DNA of 64,000 nt from Sphingobium lactosutens DS20 (GCF_000445105.1 NZ_ATDP01000071.1:62001-126000), one strand, 5' to 3'. Shown: positions 9,228 to 17,979, numbered from the stretch's first letter. A program made the numbers and translations. Notes: a model not told the origin generated them from the sequence alone.

Positions 9228-9329
9228 CTACCACAAACCATCGGGACCGCGGAATGTCGCAAGGCCGCTTTCGGCCGAGATGCCGGCGCCGGTCAGGATG
9301 ACGATGGAGTTGATGGCGTCTTTCTGCAT
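9228..9329 (-). pseudogene. 5' relic of a second sirtuin gene
   Basis: Read from an ATG at 9329 on the minus strand, 33 codons encode a classical sirtuin N-terminus ([10 protein letters not shown], then [12 protein letters not shown], then [11 protein letters not shown]) followed immediately by TAG. The rest of a sirtuin is absent; the next 90 bases lead into the lipoprotein gene. It is the only trace of a copy whose sequence is closer to the standard family consensus than the N-terminus of the intact cobB nearby. Confidence 0.85.
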
Positions 9330-9400
9330 GATGGCCTTCCGCTTACAAGAGAAGCCATGGTGCTGCCACTATCAGGCGCGTTTGGTAAGATGCCGACAGC

Positions 9401-10045
9401 CTAACCGGTGGGGGCCAGCTTGCGCGCGCGGTCGCGCCATGTTTCGGCCAGCACCGGCATATCCACGAGCGCGCGCAGGCCGGCGGGATCGTCCTTGTGC
9501 CCACCGCCGATCAGCAGGCGGAACAGCCGGTCGATGGGCCATTGCGGAAAGGGTCGTTCGAGCAGGGTCATGCGGGTCCCCGCTTCCGCTTCGCCTTCCT
9601 GGATGACGCGGAAATAGATGCCGCAACGGCCGGTCTTGACGACCGTCGCCATGACGTCGCGGGCGCTGAAGCGATGGTCGAGTTTCCAGCAAGGCTGGCG
9701 GCCATGGCTGATTTCCACCACGGCGCTGCCGAGCGTGAAGCTGTCGCCCAGGCAGAGTTGCGATTCGGTGAGGCCCCGCGCCGCGATATTTTCGCCAAAG
9801 GCGCCGGGAGCATCGAGCAACTGGTGGCCTGGCAGACGCGCGCGCCACCAAGCATAATGATCCTGCGCATAGAGGTGGATCGCCTTGTCCCAGCCGCCAT
9901 GATGCACGCGGTCGGCGACGGCGTCCCCTTCCAGCCCGCCCCAGCCGATGCGGACCGGCCCCGTCACGGGCTGCTTGGCGATTGCGCTGTAGGCGTCCCC
10001 GCGAAAGGGCACGGGCGTGCCGACGAGCAGCGCGTCGATGGTCAT
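9401..10045 (-). CDS. MOSC domain protein (YiiM-like)
   Basis: MOSC proteins are molybdenum-cofactor-binding; the YiiM branch reduces N-hydroxylated bases and similar compounds. The sequence begins MTIDALLVGTPVPFR, has GLEGDAVADRVHHGGWDKAIHLY, GAFGENIAARG, and the candidate Moco-ligand Cys in SHGRQPCWKL. About 214 residues, matching YiiM. In-frame starts exist at 10060 and 10129 (GTG); the chosen one fits the family start. Confidence 0.85.
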   Translation of the reverse strand: MTIDALLVGTPVPFRGDAYSAIAKQPVTGPVRIGWGGLEGDAVADRVHHGGWDKAIHLYAQDHYAWWRARLPGHQLLDAPGAFGENIAARGLTESQLCLGDSFTLGSAVVEISHGRQPCWKLDHRFSARDVMATVVKTGRCGIYFRVIQEGEAEAGTRMTLLERPFPQWPIDRLFRLLIGGGHKDDPAGLRALVDMPVLAETWRDRARKLAPTG

Positions 10046-10132
10046 GAAGTCCGCAGTCATCGCGTCCAGATGCCATGATGGCAGGCGGGACGCCATGGCC
10101 GATCGGGACGGATCGGCCTCTGCGACCACGTG

Positions 10133-10351
10133 TTAGCTGGCGCTCAATTCCGATCCCAGCTTGAGCACTTCGCCGCCATCATCGACCTTGATCAGATAGG
10201 CGGGATTGTCCCTGCTGCCATTGCGGCGGATCTTGGAGCCTTCGATGGTGCGTTCGACGTGGCGCTCAAACCGTTCTTCGACGCGCCCCCGGCCGACGCC
10301 CTGCCCCCAGTTCCACTTGACCCTTTTTCCCTTGCGGAAGCTGTCGGTCAT
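10133..10351 (-). CDS. DUF2945 (Tudor-like, hypervirulence-associated) protein
   Basis: A 72-residue basic protein: MTDSFRKGKRVKWNWGQGVGRGRV, then GSKIRRNGSRDNPAYLIKVDDGGEVLKLGSEL. This matches the DUF2945 pattern KGDxVxWNWGxGxxxG followed by NPAYLI. The family has a Tudor-like beta-barrel, and its bacterial function is unknown. The frame extends upstream, but the ATG at 10351 gives the usual family N-terminus. Confidence 0.8.
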   Translation of the reverse strand: MTDSFRKGKRVKWNWGQGVGRGRVEERFERHVERTIEGSKIRRNGSRDNPAYLIKVDDGGEVLKLGSELSAS

Positions 10352-10418
10352 AAGGGCATCCTCTCCATTTCGGGCGCATGCCGCGCCGGCCGGTTCATCA
10401 TCGTGCGAAAGCAAAATT

Positions 10419-10455
10419 CCCAAGGGCTTGCGCGGTTCCCTTGGGTTTTCTTTTT
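10419..10455 (+). terminator. Terminator-like hairpin in the leader of the GT4 gene
   Basis: CCCAAGGG (10419-10426) and CCCTTGGG (10438-10445) form a perfect 8-bp stem with an 11-nt loop, followed on the plus strand by TTTTCTTTTT. It has the form of an intrinsic terminator, yet no plus-strand gene lies upstream within several hundred bases, and the GT4 gene starts 20 bp downstream. It could end an unseen small transcript or attenuate the GT4 gene. Confidence 0.7.
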
Positions 10456-10475
10456 GGTTCGGCTAAGGCGCTGCG

Positions 10476-11654
10476 ATGGATGCTACCGGCCTTCGTGTCG
10501 CCCTGTTCAGCGGCAATTATAACTATGTGCGTGATGGCGCGAACCAGGCGCTCAACCGGTTCGTGTCCTATCTGCTGCGCCAGGGGGCCGCTGTCCGCGT
10601 CTATTCGCCAACGGTCGAAACGCCCGCGTTCGAGCCGGCCGGCGACCTGGTGAGCGCCCCGTCCTTCGCTGTGCCGGGGCGGAAGGAATATCGCGTCCCC
10701 TATCGCCTGTCCGGGGCGTTGCGCCGCGACCTCAAAGCGTTCCGCCCCAATCTGGTCCATGTATCCAGCCCCGATCCGCTGGGGCATCGCGCGGTCAGCT
10801 GGGCGCGCGCCCAAGGTCTGCCCACGGTCGCGTCGGTGCATACGCGGTTCGAAACCTATCCGCGCTATTATGGCCTCGCCTTTCTGGAGCCGCTGATCGA
10901 ATCGATGCTACGGCGGTTCTACCGGCGATGCGACGCGATCGTCGCGCCGTCCGAATCCATGGCGCAGCTGCTGCGCGATCAGCGGATGAGCTATGATGTG
11001 GGCATCTGGACCCGTGGAATTGATCGCGAGATTTTCTGCCCCGGGCGGCGTGACATGGCCTGGCGGCGATCGCTTGGCATCGGCGACGACATGCCGGTGA
11101 TCGGCTTTATCGGCCGGCTGGTCATGGAAAAGGGGCTGGACGTTTTTTCCGACACCGTCGACCAGCTGGCCCAGCGGCAGGTCGCGCACAAGGTGCTGGT
11201 GGTGGGCGAAGGCCCGGCGCGCGAATGGTTCGAAAACCGCCTGCCCAGCGCGGTCTTCACCGGCTTTCAGAAGGGCGCGGACCTGGGCCGCGCGGTGGCC
11301 AGCATGGACATGCTGTTCAATCCGTCGGTCACGGAAACCTTCGGCAATGTGACGCTGGAGGCGATGGCGTGCGGCTTGCCCACGGTCGCCGCTCGCGCCA
11401 CGGGCAGCGAAAGCCTGGTGACGCAGGGCGTGACCGGGCGACTGATCCGGCCCGGCGCGATCAGCGATTTCGCCGACGCGCTGCAAGCCTATTGCGAGGA
11501 CCCCGAGGCGCGCGCAGCGGCGGGTAAGGCGGCGCAGCAGCGGGCCGAACGCAACGGTTGGGATCAGGTCAATCAGGCACTGGTCGACACCTATTTGCGC
11601 GTCATTCGCCAGCGCGCCCAGGGACTGGCTCCTCGCTCCAGCCCTGTTCCCTGA
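10476..11654 (+). CDS. Glycosyltransferase family 4
   Basis: GT-B fold retaining glycosyltransferase of 392 residues. The N-terminal acceptor domain begins VALFSGNYNYVRDGANQALNRF; the C-terminal donor domain has IGFIGRLVMEKGLDVF, VGEGPAREWFENRLP, and the E-x7-E motif in SVTETFGNVTLEAMACGLP. It resembles alpha-mannosyl/glucosyl transferases acting on lipids (PimB or GtfA-like). Substrate is not determinable. It is followed by rarA after 28 bp on the same strand. Confidence 0.88.
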   Translation: MDATGLRVALFSGNYNYVRDGANQALNRFVSYLLRQGAAVRVYSPTVETPAFEPAGDLVSAPSFAVPGRKEYRVPYRLSGALRRDLKAFRPNLVHVSSPDPLGHRAVSWARAQGLPTVASVHTRFETYPRYYGLAFLEPLIESMLRRFYRRCDAIVAPSESMAQLLRDQRMSYDVGIWTRGIDREIFCPGRRDMAWRRSLGIGDDMPVIGFIGRLVMEKGLDVFSDTVDQLAQRQVAHKVLVVGEGPAREWFENRLPSAVFTGFQKGADLGRAVASMDMLFNPSVTETFGNVTLEAMACGLPTVAARATGSESLVTQGVTGRLIRPGAISDFADALQAYCEDPEARAAAGKAAQQRAERNGWDQVNQALVDTYLRVIRQRAQGLAPRSSPVP

Positions 11655-11682
11655 CCGCGCGGGCGTTCCTATATCGCTAGCG

Positions 11683-12996
11683 ATGGCCGACCTCTTCGCT
11701 TCCCAAGATGATGCCGCTGGCGCATCCGATACCGCTCCGCTGGCCGACCAGCTGCGGCCGCGCAATTTGGCCGATGTCGTGGGTCAGGAGCATCTGACCG
11801 GGCCGGATGGCGCGATCGGCCGGATGGTGGCGGCGGGGCGACTATCCTCCATCATCTTCTGGGGGCCGCCGGGCACGGGCAAGACGACGATATCGCGCCT
11901 GCTGGCCGATGCGGTCGGCATGCGGTTCGAGCCGATCTCCGCGGTGTTCTCAGGCGTCGCCGACCTCAAAAAAGTGTTTGCGGCGGCCAAGGAGCATGCA
12001 CGCCACGGCCAAAAGACGCTGTTGTTCGTGGACGAGATTCACCGGTTCAATCGCGCGCAACAGGACAGTTTCCTGCCCTTTGTCGAAAATGGCACGGTGA
12101 CGCTGGTCGGCGCGACGACGGAAAATCCCAGTTTCGAACTGAATGCGGCGCTCTTGTCCCGCGCGCAGGTGCTGATCCTGCGCCGGCTGGATGCGGCTGC
12201 GCTGGAGCAATTGCTGGACCGCGCCGAAGGGCTGATGGGCCGGCCCCTGCCGCTCGATCCGGCCGCCCGGGAGGCGTTGCTGGCGAGCGCCGATGGCGAT
12301 GGGCGGTTCCTGCTGAACCAGGTCGAAACGCTGTACGCCATCGACATTCCAGAGCCGCTCGACCCCGCCGGGCTGTCGGCGCTGCTCCATCGTCGGGTCG
12401 CCGTCTATGACAAGGATCGGGAGGGGCATTATAATCTGATTTCCGCGTTGCATAAGTCATTGCGCGGGTCCGATCCGCAAGCGGCGCTCTATTATCTGGC
12501 GCGGATGCTGACGGCGGGCGAGGAACCGCTGTACGTGCTGCGCCGACTGGTTCGGTTTGCGACGGAGGACATTGGCCTCGCCGACCCGCAGGCGGTGGTG
12601 CAGTGCCTTGCGGCCAAGGACGCTTATGATTTTCTGGGCAGTCCCGAAGGTGAACTGGCGATCGTGCAGGCGTGCCTCTATTGCGCGACCGCGCCAAAAT
12701 CCAACGCGGCCTATATGGCGATGAAGGCATCGTTCCGATCTGCGCGGGAGACGGGATCGCTGATGCCGCCGATGAACATCGTCAATGCGCCCACCAAGCT
12801 GATGAAGCAGGTGGGTTATGGCAAAAATTATCAATATGACCATGATGCGGCGGAAGGCTTTTCCGGCGCGAACTACTGGCCCGAAGAGATGGAGGCGCAG
12901 ACTTTCTACGCGCCCACCGATCGCGGCTTCGAGGCGCGCGTGGCGGAACGCATGGCCTATTGGGACAGGTTGCGTTCGGAGCGAGACGCGGGGTGA
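11683..12996 (+). CDS. rarA: Replication-associated recombination protein A (RarA/MgsA)
   Basis: AAA+ ATPase of 437 residues related to clamp loaders, acting at stalled replication forks. It has [19 protein letters not shown], Walker [12 protein letters not shown], Walker [16 protein letters not shown], sensor 1 [13 protein letters not shown], and the C-terminal MgsA domain ([35 protein letters not shown]). The stop overlaps the start of the next gene (TGATG), so the pair is translationally coupled. Confidence 0.96.
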   Translation: MADLFASQDDAAGASDTAPLADQLRPRNLADVVGQEHLTGPDGAIGRMVAAGRLSSIIFWGPPGTGKTTISRLLADAVGMRFEPISAVFSGVADLKKVFAAAKEHARHGQKTLLFVDEIHRFNRAQQDSFLPFVENGTVTLVGATTENPSFELNAALLSRAQVLILRRLDAAALEQLLDRAEGLMGRPLPLDPAAREALLASADGDGRFLLNQVETLYAIDIPEPLDPAGLSALLHRRVAVYDKDREGHYNLISALHKSLRGSDPQAALYYLARMLTAGEEPLYVLRRLVRFATEDIGLADPQAVVQCLAAKDAYDFLGSPEGELAIVQACLYCATAPKSNAAYMAMKASFRSARETGSLMPPMNIVNAPTKLMKQVGYGKNYQYDHDAAEGFSGANYWPEEMEAQTFYAPTDRGFEARVAERMAYWDRLRSERDAG

Positions 12997-13850
12997 TGCC
13001 CCGGTTCGCGCGATTTGCCGCCATTGACTGGTCCGGCGCGAAAGGCGCGCGCCACAAGGGGATAGCCATCGCGCTTTGCGAGGCGGGCGACGCGGTCCCG
13101 CACTTGGTGAGCGGTCCGGAAGGCCCATGGTCGCGGCGGCAGGTGGCGGACTGGGTGATGATGGAAGCCGAGAGCGCGGACACGCTGTTCGGGTTCGATT
13201 TCAGCTTCGCCCCACCTTTCGTGCGCCGTGGCGGCTATCTGCCCGGAGACGATGTGCCCGATGACGGGCCGGCCTTCTGGGCCTATGTCGATGCGATCTG
13301 CGACGACATGGATCTGGGGGGGGCGAGCCTGCTGGAAGTGGCGCATCGCCGCCATTTCTATTTCGGCAAGGCGGATGGGCTGAAGGCCGCCTTTCTGCAT
13401 CATCGCGTGTGCGAGGCGCTCTATAATGCGGGCGGCGGCGGCAAGCCGTCCACCGTCTATGACGCCATTGGCGCGGCGCAGGTGGCCAAGGCGAGTTTCG
13501 CGGGCATGCGGATGCTGCACCATGTGCGGCCGGAGGTGCCGGTTTGGCCGTTCGACCCCTTCCCCGCCGCCGGATCGCTGATCGTCGAAATCTACACCAG
13601 CATCGCCGCGCGCGCCGCCGGACGGCCCAAGGGGCGGACGAAGATGCGCGATGCCCTGGCGCTCAATGATGCGCTGGCGGCGCTTGGATCGAGGCCGCAT
13701 GACGGCCCCATGCCCGATGACCATGGCGCGGACGCCATCGTCACCGCCGCCTGGATGCGCCAGGCGGCGACGAACCCCGCGCTCTGGGCACCGACCGCGC
13801 TGACTAGCGAGGTAGCACGCACCGAAGGATGGACCTTCGGGGTGGTGTGA
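12996..13850 (+). CDS. Putative RNase H-fold protein coupled to rarA
   Basis: Protein of 284 residues with no firm family assignment. It begins FAAIDWSGAKGARHKGIAIA, a beta-hairpin with an early Asp (D11) as in RNase H/RuvC-like folds; a second Asp lies in LFGFDFSFAPPF (D68) and a third in HGADAIVTAAW (D246). That spacing recalls DUF429-type predicted nucleases. The ATG overlaps the rarA stop by one base. The longer open frame starting at 12960 overlaps rarA and is unlikely. The fold is inference. Confidence 0.7.
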   Translation: MPRFARFAAIDWSGAKGARHKGIAIALCEAGDAVPHLVSGPEGPWSRRQVADWVMMEAESADTLFGFDFSFAPPFVRRGGYLPGDDVPDDGPAFWAYVDAICDDMDLGGASLLEVAHRRHFYFGKADGLKAAFLHHRVCEALYNAGGGGKPSTVYDAIGAAQVAKASFAGMRMLHHVRPEVPVWPFDPFPAAGSLIVEIYTSIAARAAGRPKGRTKMRDALALNDALAALGSRPHDGPMPDDHGADAIVTAAWMRQAATNPALWAPTALTSEVARTEGWTFGVV

Positions 13851-13868
13851 CATTGCCTGAGAAGGAAA

Positions 13869-13943
<75 letters not shown>

Positions 13944-14024
13944 TGGATGGCGAGTGCCCTAATGACGGGCGGCATCGCGGTCAACGGCGAAATGCCGATG
14001 TGGCGTCTGGCGAACAGGCGCGCT

Positions 14025-14465
14025 TCAGCCGCCGGGCGACCAACCGGGCGGCGCGAGGGTGAAGCCGGCAAATTCAAAGCCCGGCGTGACAGTGCAACTG
14101 ACCAGGGTCCATCCGCCCAGTGGGGTGGCCGATTGCCAATGATGCGCGGGGACCAGCATCTGCGGCGTCTGCCCCTCTAAAACATCCGCCCCCAATATGG
14201 TGTCGGACGCGGGACCGTCAGCAGGCGCGATGGACAAAACGATCGGCGCACCGGCATGCCAGAACCATTGTTCGTCGGCATCAACACGATGCCAATGGGA
14301 GCGCTGGTGGCCTTCGAGCAGGAACAGAATCGCGGTGCCGGCAGCGCGCTTTCCTGCCTCACTTGGCGCTCGCCACGTCTCTCTATACCAACCGCCTTCG
14401 GGATGGGGCGACAGGTCGAGCGCCGCGATCAGCGCCTTTCCATCCTGTTCATCGACGCTTCGCAT
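14025..14465 (-). CDS. DUF985 cupin-domain protein
   Basis: Cupin of 146 residues: LIAALDLSPHPEGGWYRETWR, then TAILFLLEGHQRSHWHRVDADEQWFWHAG and PAHHWQSATPLGGWTLVSCTVTPGFEFAGF, which is the DUF985 pattern with HxH and downstream His as potential metal ligands. Function unknown. It is divergent from the glycine-zipper gene across about 120 bp. Confidence 0.87.
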   Translation of the reverse strand: MRSVDEQDGKALIAALDLSPHPEGGWYRETWRAPSEAGKRAAGTAILFLLEGHQRSHWHRVDADEQWFWHAGAPIVLSIAPADGPASDTILGADVLEGQTPQMLVPAHHWQSATPLGGWTLVSCTVTPGFEFAGFTLAPPGWSPGG

Positions 14466-14586
14466 CCTTTCACCTCAAATTTTATGGCTGTGGAAACAGA
14501 GGCTTGGGCTGTTGCCGCACGTTCATGCAACCTCGATCAATAGAAAGGGGTTCAAGCGTCAAATCACGCTAAAGGAGGAGATACTC

Positions 14587-14889
14587 ATGCGTAAAGCTCT
14601 TATGGCCCTTGCCGCCGTCTCGCTGGCGGTTCCCGTATCGATGGCTGTACCCACCGACGGCGCGCAGGCACGCAAGCATCATCGCTACAAGGAATGGCGC
14701 GGCCGCGACGGTCGCACCTATTGCCGAAAGTCCGATGGCACCACTGGCCTCATCATCGGCGGCGTCGGCGGCGCCCTGGTGGGCCGGGCGATCGACACGC
14801 GCGGTGATCGCGCGACGGGAACGATCCTGGGCGCAGCCGGTGGCGCGCTGCTGGGCAAGGAAATCGACAGCAAGCGTCGCTGCCGCTGA
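14587..14889 (+). CDS. Glycine-zipper 2TM domain envelope protein
   Basis: A 100-residue secreted protein: Sec signal peptide (MRKALMALAAVSLAVPVSMA), a basic stretch ARKHHRYKEWRGRDGRTYC, then two glycine-zipper helices (GLIIGGVGGALVGRAID and GTILGAAGGALLGKEID) as in Rick_17kDa-type envelope proteins. The ATG follows AAAGGAGGAGATACTC, a very strong ribosome binding site, so the longer open frame is not used. Two hairpins follow the stop. Confidence 0.85.
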   Translation: MRKALMALAAVSLAVPVSMAVPTDGAQARKHHRYKEWRGRDGRTYCRKSDGTTGLIIGGVGGALVGRAIDTRGDRATGTILGAAGGALLGKEIDSKRRCR

Positions 14890-14896
14890 TTGGATG

Positions 14897-14917
14897 TTGC
14901 CGGGCCAGGCCCGGCAA
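14897..14917. repeat. Perfect inverted repeat after the glycine-zipper gene
   Basis: TTGCCGGGCC, one base, GGCCCGGCAA: a perfect 10-bp stem 7 bp downstream of the stop. The loop of one base means the real helix is shorter. It has no T-run; it may protect the 3' end of the transcript or pair with the terminator that follows. Confidence 0.6.
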
Positions 14918-14930
14918 CACAGGTATAAAA

Positions 14931-14966
14931 AAGGGACGGCGTCCTGACCGGATGCCGTCCCTTTTT
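14931..14966. terminator. Bidirectional intrinsic terminator
   Basis: AAGGGACGGCGTCC (14931-14944) pairs over 14 bp, with one G-T, with GGATGCCGTCCCTT (14950-14963). On the plus strand it is followed by a T-run and on the minus strand by TTTTTTATACC. It serves both convergent genes. Confidence 0.9.
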
Positions 14967-14984
14967 CTTGCTTGAACGCAGGTG

Positions 14985-15266
14985 TCAGTTGGAAGCGGCG
15001 CCGCGGGCTTCCTCGACGGGGAAGCTGACCGGACGGCCATTCGATACGCCCGAAACCTTGCCGTCCTTGACCGACAGGTTGAAGGCGACGGCGCCGGGGT
15101 AGCGACGACCGGAAATCTTCTTGCCCGCGGCAGTATCCTGAACGTCATAGACGTAGGTATAGCCTTCGTGCGTGAAGCGCTGCTTGGCCGTGTCTTCAGC
15201 CTGGGCAGCGGTGGCGGCGATGGCGGTGACGGCGCCGGCGACAATGAACTTGGACAGCATTCGCAT
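14985..15266 (-). CDS. Small secreted protein, unknown function
   Basis: A 93-residue protein with a clear Sec signal peptide (MRMLSKFIVAGAVTAIAATAAQA, cleavage after AQA). The mature part of about 70 residues (RFTHEGYTYVYDVQDT..., GRRYPGAVAFNLSVKDGKVSG) is predicted beta-rich and has no cysteine. I do not recognise the family. It is convergent with the glycine-zipper gene and shares its terminator. Confidence 0.75.
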   Translation of the reverse strand: MRMLSKFIVAGAVTAIAATAAQAEDTAKQRFTHEGYTYVYDVQDTAAGKKISGRRYPGAVAFNLSVKDGKVSGVSNGRPVSFPVEEARGAASN

Positions 15267-15413
15267 AGGGTTTCTCCTTGTGAATGCCGATCAAACACCT
15301 CTTGAACATATTATTATCTGGTTGCCCCGGTGATATGCTGCGGCGCAGCAGAAGGACAATCGCAAAAAATGTCGTTCCGGTTGCGTTGGATGCAATCGCT
15401 TGCGCTAGATGCC

Positions 15414-15821
15414 TCAGGTCTTTGACATGGCGACGATTTGGTCGAACTCCGCCTTGGTCAGGGGGCTGACGGACAGGCGAGGCTGCCGGATGATGGCCAT
15501 GTCGGACAGAGAGGCTTGCGCCTTCATCGCCTTGAGCGGCACCGGATTGGCCAGCTTTTCCTTAGGCGCGACCTGGACGGCGATCCATTTGCCCGAATCG
15601 TCGGTACTGTCGGGCGCGGCTTCCCCAACGATGGTCATGATGCCGACCGCCGCCAGTCCGATATTGCTGTGGTAGAACAGGGCCAGATCGCCCTTGCGCA
15701 TGGCCTTCATATGCCCCTGAGCAGCGTGATTGCGCACCCCGTCCCACTCCGCCTGCCCCTTGGCGACCAGATCGTCATAGGAGAAGACATCGGGTTCCGA
15801 TTTCATGAGCCAATAGTGCAT
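15414..15821 (-). CDS. EVE domain protein
   Basis: EVE proteins have a PUA-like fold that in related YTH and ASCH families binds modified nucleotides; the bacterial role is unknown. The sequence MHYWLMKSEPDVFSYDDL, WDGVRNHAAQGHMKAMRKGDLALFYHS and GIMTIVGEAAPDSTD is the typical EVE core; about 135 residues. An AAGAAGG ribosome binding site lies just before tandem ATGs, favouring the second. The start is on the opposite strand to the next gene. Confidence 0.92.
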   Translation of the reverse strand: MHYWLMKSEPDVFSYDDLVAKGQAEWDGVRNHAAQGHMKAMRKGDLALFYHSNIGLAAVGIMTIVGEAAPDSTDDSGKWIAVQVAPKEKLANPVPLKAMKAQASLSDMAIIRQPRLSVSPLTKAEFDQIVAMSKT

Positions 15822-15925
15822 CATGCCTTCTTGCAACAGCGGCCCGGGACGATCAAGGATGCCGCCATGCACGCCCCTGCCCCAATGGCGGACAGGGGCC
15901 ATTTTGAAGACTATGGAGATAGAAA

Positions 15926-16870
15926 GTGTCGCAAACGGTGCTGGATCAGGTGCCTGTCCTGTCCATGGCGGACATGCCCAAGGCGGATTTCGCCCAAGCC
16001 TTCGGCCAATCCTTTCAGCGGTTCGGCTTCGCGATGGTGCGCGACCATGGCATGGACCCCAAATTGATCGACGATAGCTGGGCCATGGCGCGGCGCTTTT
16101 TCGATCTGCCCGAAGCGGTGAAACAGCGCTATGACGCCAAATATAATGGCGGGCAGCGCGGATATACCGCGTTCGGAACGGAAATCGCCAAGGGCGCGAG
16201 CGAGAATGACCTGAAGGAATTCTGGCATGTGGGCCGCGACCTGCCGGAAGGCGACCCGTTGGCGCAAAGCATGCCGCCCAATGTCTGGCCGGACGAATTG
16301 CCTGAATTCAAGCCGCTATTCGCCAGTCTCTATCGCGAGTTCGACCGGGTCGGCGCGGAGCTTCTGTCGGCCATCGCCCTTTATCTCGAGCTGCCCGAAC
16401 GCTGGTTCGACGGACCGATCGAAAATGGCAATTCGATCCTGCGGCTGCTCCATTATCCGCCGGTGTCGCCCCACGCGCCGGGCATCCGCGCAGGCGCGCA
16501 TGAGGATATCAACCTCATCACCCTGTTGCTGGGCGCCGAGGAAGGCGGGCTGGAACTCAAGGATCGCGATGGCAACTGGCTGCCGGTCGTGCCGCCGCCC
16601 GGCGCGCTGGCGATCAATGTCGGCGACATGCTCCAGCGGCTGACCAATCATGTGCTGCCATCGACCAGCCATCGCGTGGTCAATCCGCCGCCCGAAAGGC
16701 GCGGCCATTCGCGCTATTCGATGCCCTTCTTCCTGCATCTGCGCCCGGACTTCATGATCGACGCGCTGCCCCAGTGCGTGAGCGCCGACAATCCGCGCCG
16801 CGACCCGCCAATCAGCGCGCATGATTATCTGACCGAGCGATTGATCGAGATCGGGCTGATCAAGGCGTGA
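15926..16870 (+). CDS. 2-oxoglutarate/Fe(II) oxygenase, isopenicillin-N-synthase-like
   Basis: Non-haem iron dioxygenase of 314 residues. The N-terminal DIOX_N part (VPVLSMADMPKADFAQAFG, FAMVRDHGMDPKLID) is followed by the double-stranded beta helix with iron ligands H and D in GAHEDINLITLLLG and a distal His in LPSTSHRVVNP; the 2OG-binding Arg/Ser are in RYSMPFFLHLRPD. Substrate unknown. GTG start with GGAGAT upstream. Confidence 0.9.
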   Translation: MSQTVLDQVPVLSMADMPKADFAQAFGQSFQRFGFAMVRDHGMDPKLIDDSWAMARRFFDLPEAVKQRYDAKYNGGQRGYTAFGTEIAKGASENDLKEFWHVGRDLPEGDPLAQSMPPNVWPDELPEFKPLFASLYREFDRVGAELLSAIALYLELPERWFDGPIENGNSILRLLHYPPVSPHAPGIRAGAHEDINLITLLLGAEEGGLELKDRDGNWLPVVPPPGALAINVGDMLQRLTNHVLPSTSHRVVNPPPERRGHSRYSMPFFLHLRPDFMIDALPQCVSADNPRRDPPISAHDYLTERLIEIGLIKA

Positions 16871-16927
16871 TTGCCCATGGCGCTGGTTCCGGTCGGGTCC
16901 GACAATATCGGCCGGCCGAGCCAGCGC

Positions 16928-17311
16928 CTATCTGCGCCCGCGGCCGAGCGTAATGCCGATTTCCTCGCCGCGTTCGCTTAGCGCCAGCTTGACGATCTTC
17001 ACCTCCACATGGCTGACCTTGTCGTCCTGAAGGAAGATGGTGTCGATGATATGATCGGCGACCGCCTCGATCAGCGTGAAATGCACGCCTTCGGGTAAGG
17101 CGGTCGAGGCCGCATGTTTGAGGTCCATATAGTTTTTGGACTGGCTGAGCGGCGTTTCCGGCTCGTAATGATTGGCGATTCGCAACCGGGCGCGGATCGA
17201 GATGCGCAACGGCTGGGGAAGATGCGTTTCTTCCGAATAAATGCCGGTGAGCACGTCGACATGGAGGTTATTGACCTCCAGCGTCAGAAAATCGTCAAAA
17301 CCCGTGTGCAT
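16928..17311 (-). CDS. Dihydroneopterin aldolase-like protein
   Basis: FolB-type tunnelling fold enzyme of folate synthesis, splitting dihydroneopterin. It has LEVNNLHVDVLTGIYSEE (family motif GxxxxE), the DLKHAASTALP region and FTLIEAVADHIIDTIF with the conserved Glu. It has 127 residues, the family length. No other folate gene is adjacent, so a related pterin epimerase role cannot be excluded. Confidence 0.85.
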   Translation of the reverse strand: MHTGFDDFLTLEVNNLHVDVLTGIYSEETHLPQPLRISIRARLRIANHYEPETPLSQSKNYMDLKHAASTALPEGVHFTLIEAVADHIIDTIFLQDDKVSHVEVKIVKLALSERGEEIGITLGRGRR

Positions 17312-17438
17312 AGCCTGCCAACCATCGCCCGCGGCCTGACATCAGGCGGGGACTATTTTCTTTCCTTTTGCGGGGCGGGCGCTAAAGCCCCCGCTTCCGG
17401 CGCTGCCCCATGCGCCATAGATTGCGGATCGGCAAGTC

Positions 17439-17957
17439 GTGTCTGATATTATCCCCCTGGATGCCATCGCGCCGCAGTCCGTGGAAGCCCTGCTGGACGC
17501 GGCCTTCGGACCCGATCGCCATGGCCGGACCGCCTATCGCATCCGGGAAGGCATGACGTTCATTCCCGATCTTTCTGTGGCCATCGTCGATGCGGACAAT
17601 GATCTGATCGGCACATTGCAAAGCTGGCCGGTCGCCCTGACGCAGTCCGACGGTCGGCAGATGCCGCTCATCATGATCGGGCCGGTCGCGGTCGCCCCCG
17701 CGCATCAGCAGGACGGGCATGGCCGGGCGATGATGGATGCCGTGATCGGCAAGGCTCGCGCATTGCGCACAGAACCGCTGATGATGATCGGCGATCCGGA
17801 ATATTATGGCCGTTTCTGGGGATTTTCCGCCGATGGCACGGCCGGATGGGACGCGCCCGGACCGTTTGAAAAGCGCCGCCTGCTCGCGCTGTCGGTCGAC
17901 GGGCGACCGGTTGAGGGCGAAGGCATGTTGACGCCCCGGGTCACGATCACGGCCTGA
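17439..17957 (+). CDS. GNAT family N-acetyltransferase (YhbS-like)
   Basis: Acetyl-CoA-dependent acyltransferase of 172 residues. AFGPDRHGRTAYRIRE and VAIVDADNDLIGTLQSWPV precede the acetyl-CoA site (IMIGPVAVAPAHQQDGHGRAMM), then MIGDPEYYGRFWGFSAD, which is typical of the YhbS group. GTG start. Substrate unknown. The gene after it follows on the same strand after 22 bp. Confidence 0.88.
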   Translation: MSDIIPLDAIAPQSVEALLDAAFGPDRHGRTAYRIREGMTFIPDLSVAIVDADNDLIGTLQSWPVALTQSDGRQMPLIMIGPVAVAPAHQQDGHGRAMMDAVIGKARALRTEPLMMIGDPEYYGRFWGFSADGTAGWDAPGPFEKRRLLALSVDGRPVEGEGMLTPRVTITA

Positions 17958-17979
17958 TTCCCCCTTTGCCTTCCGCACG

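Noticed and set aside
10352..10440. GGAAC on the minus strand before the DUF2945 gene as a stress promoter
   Set aside because: No CGTT at 16 or 17 bp; the GGAAC is part of the hairpin stem region.
15267..15413. GGAAC on the minus strand upstream of the small secreted protein
   Set aside because: The -10 at the right distance reads GTCC or TCCT, not CGTT.
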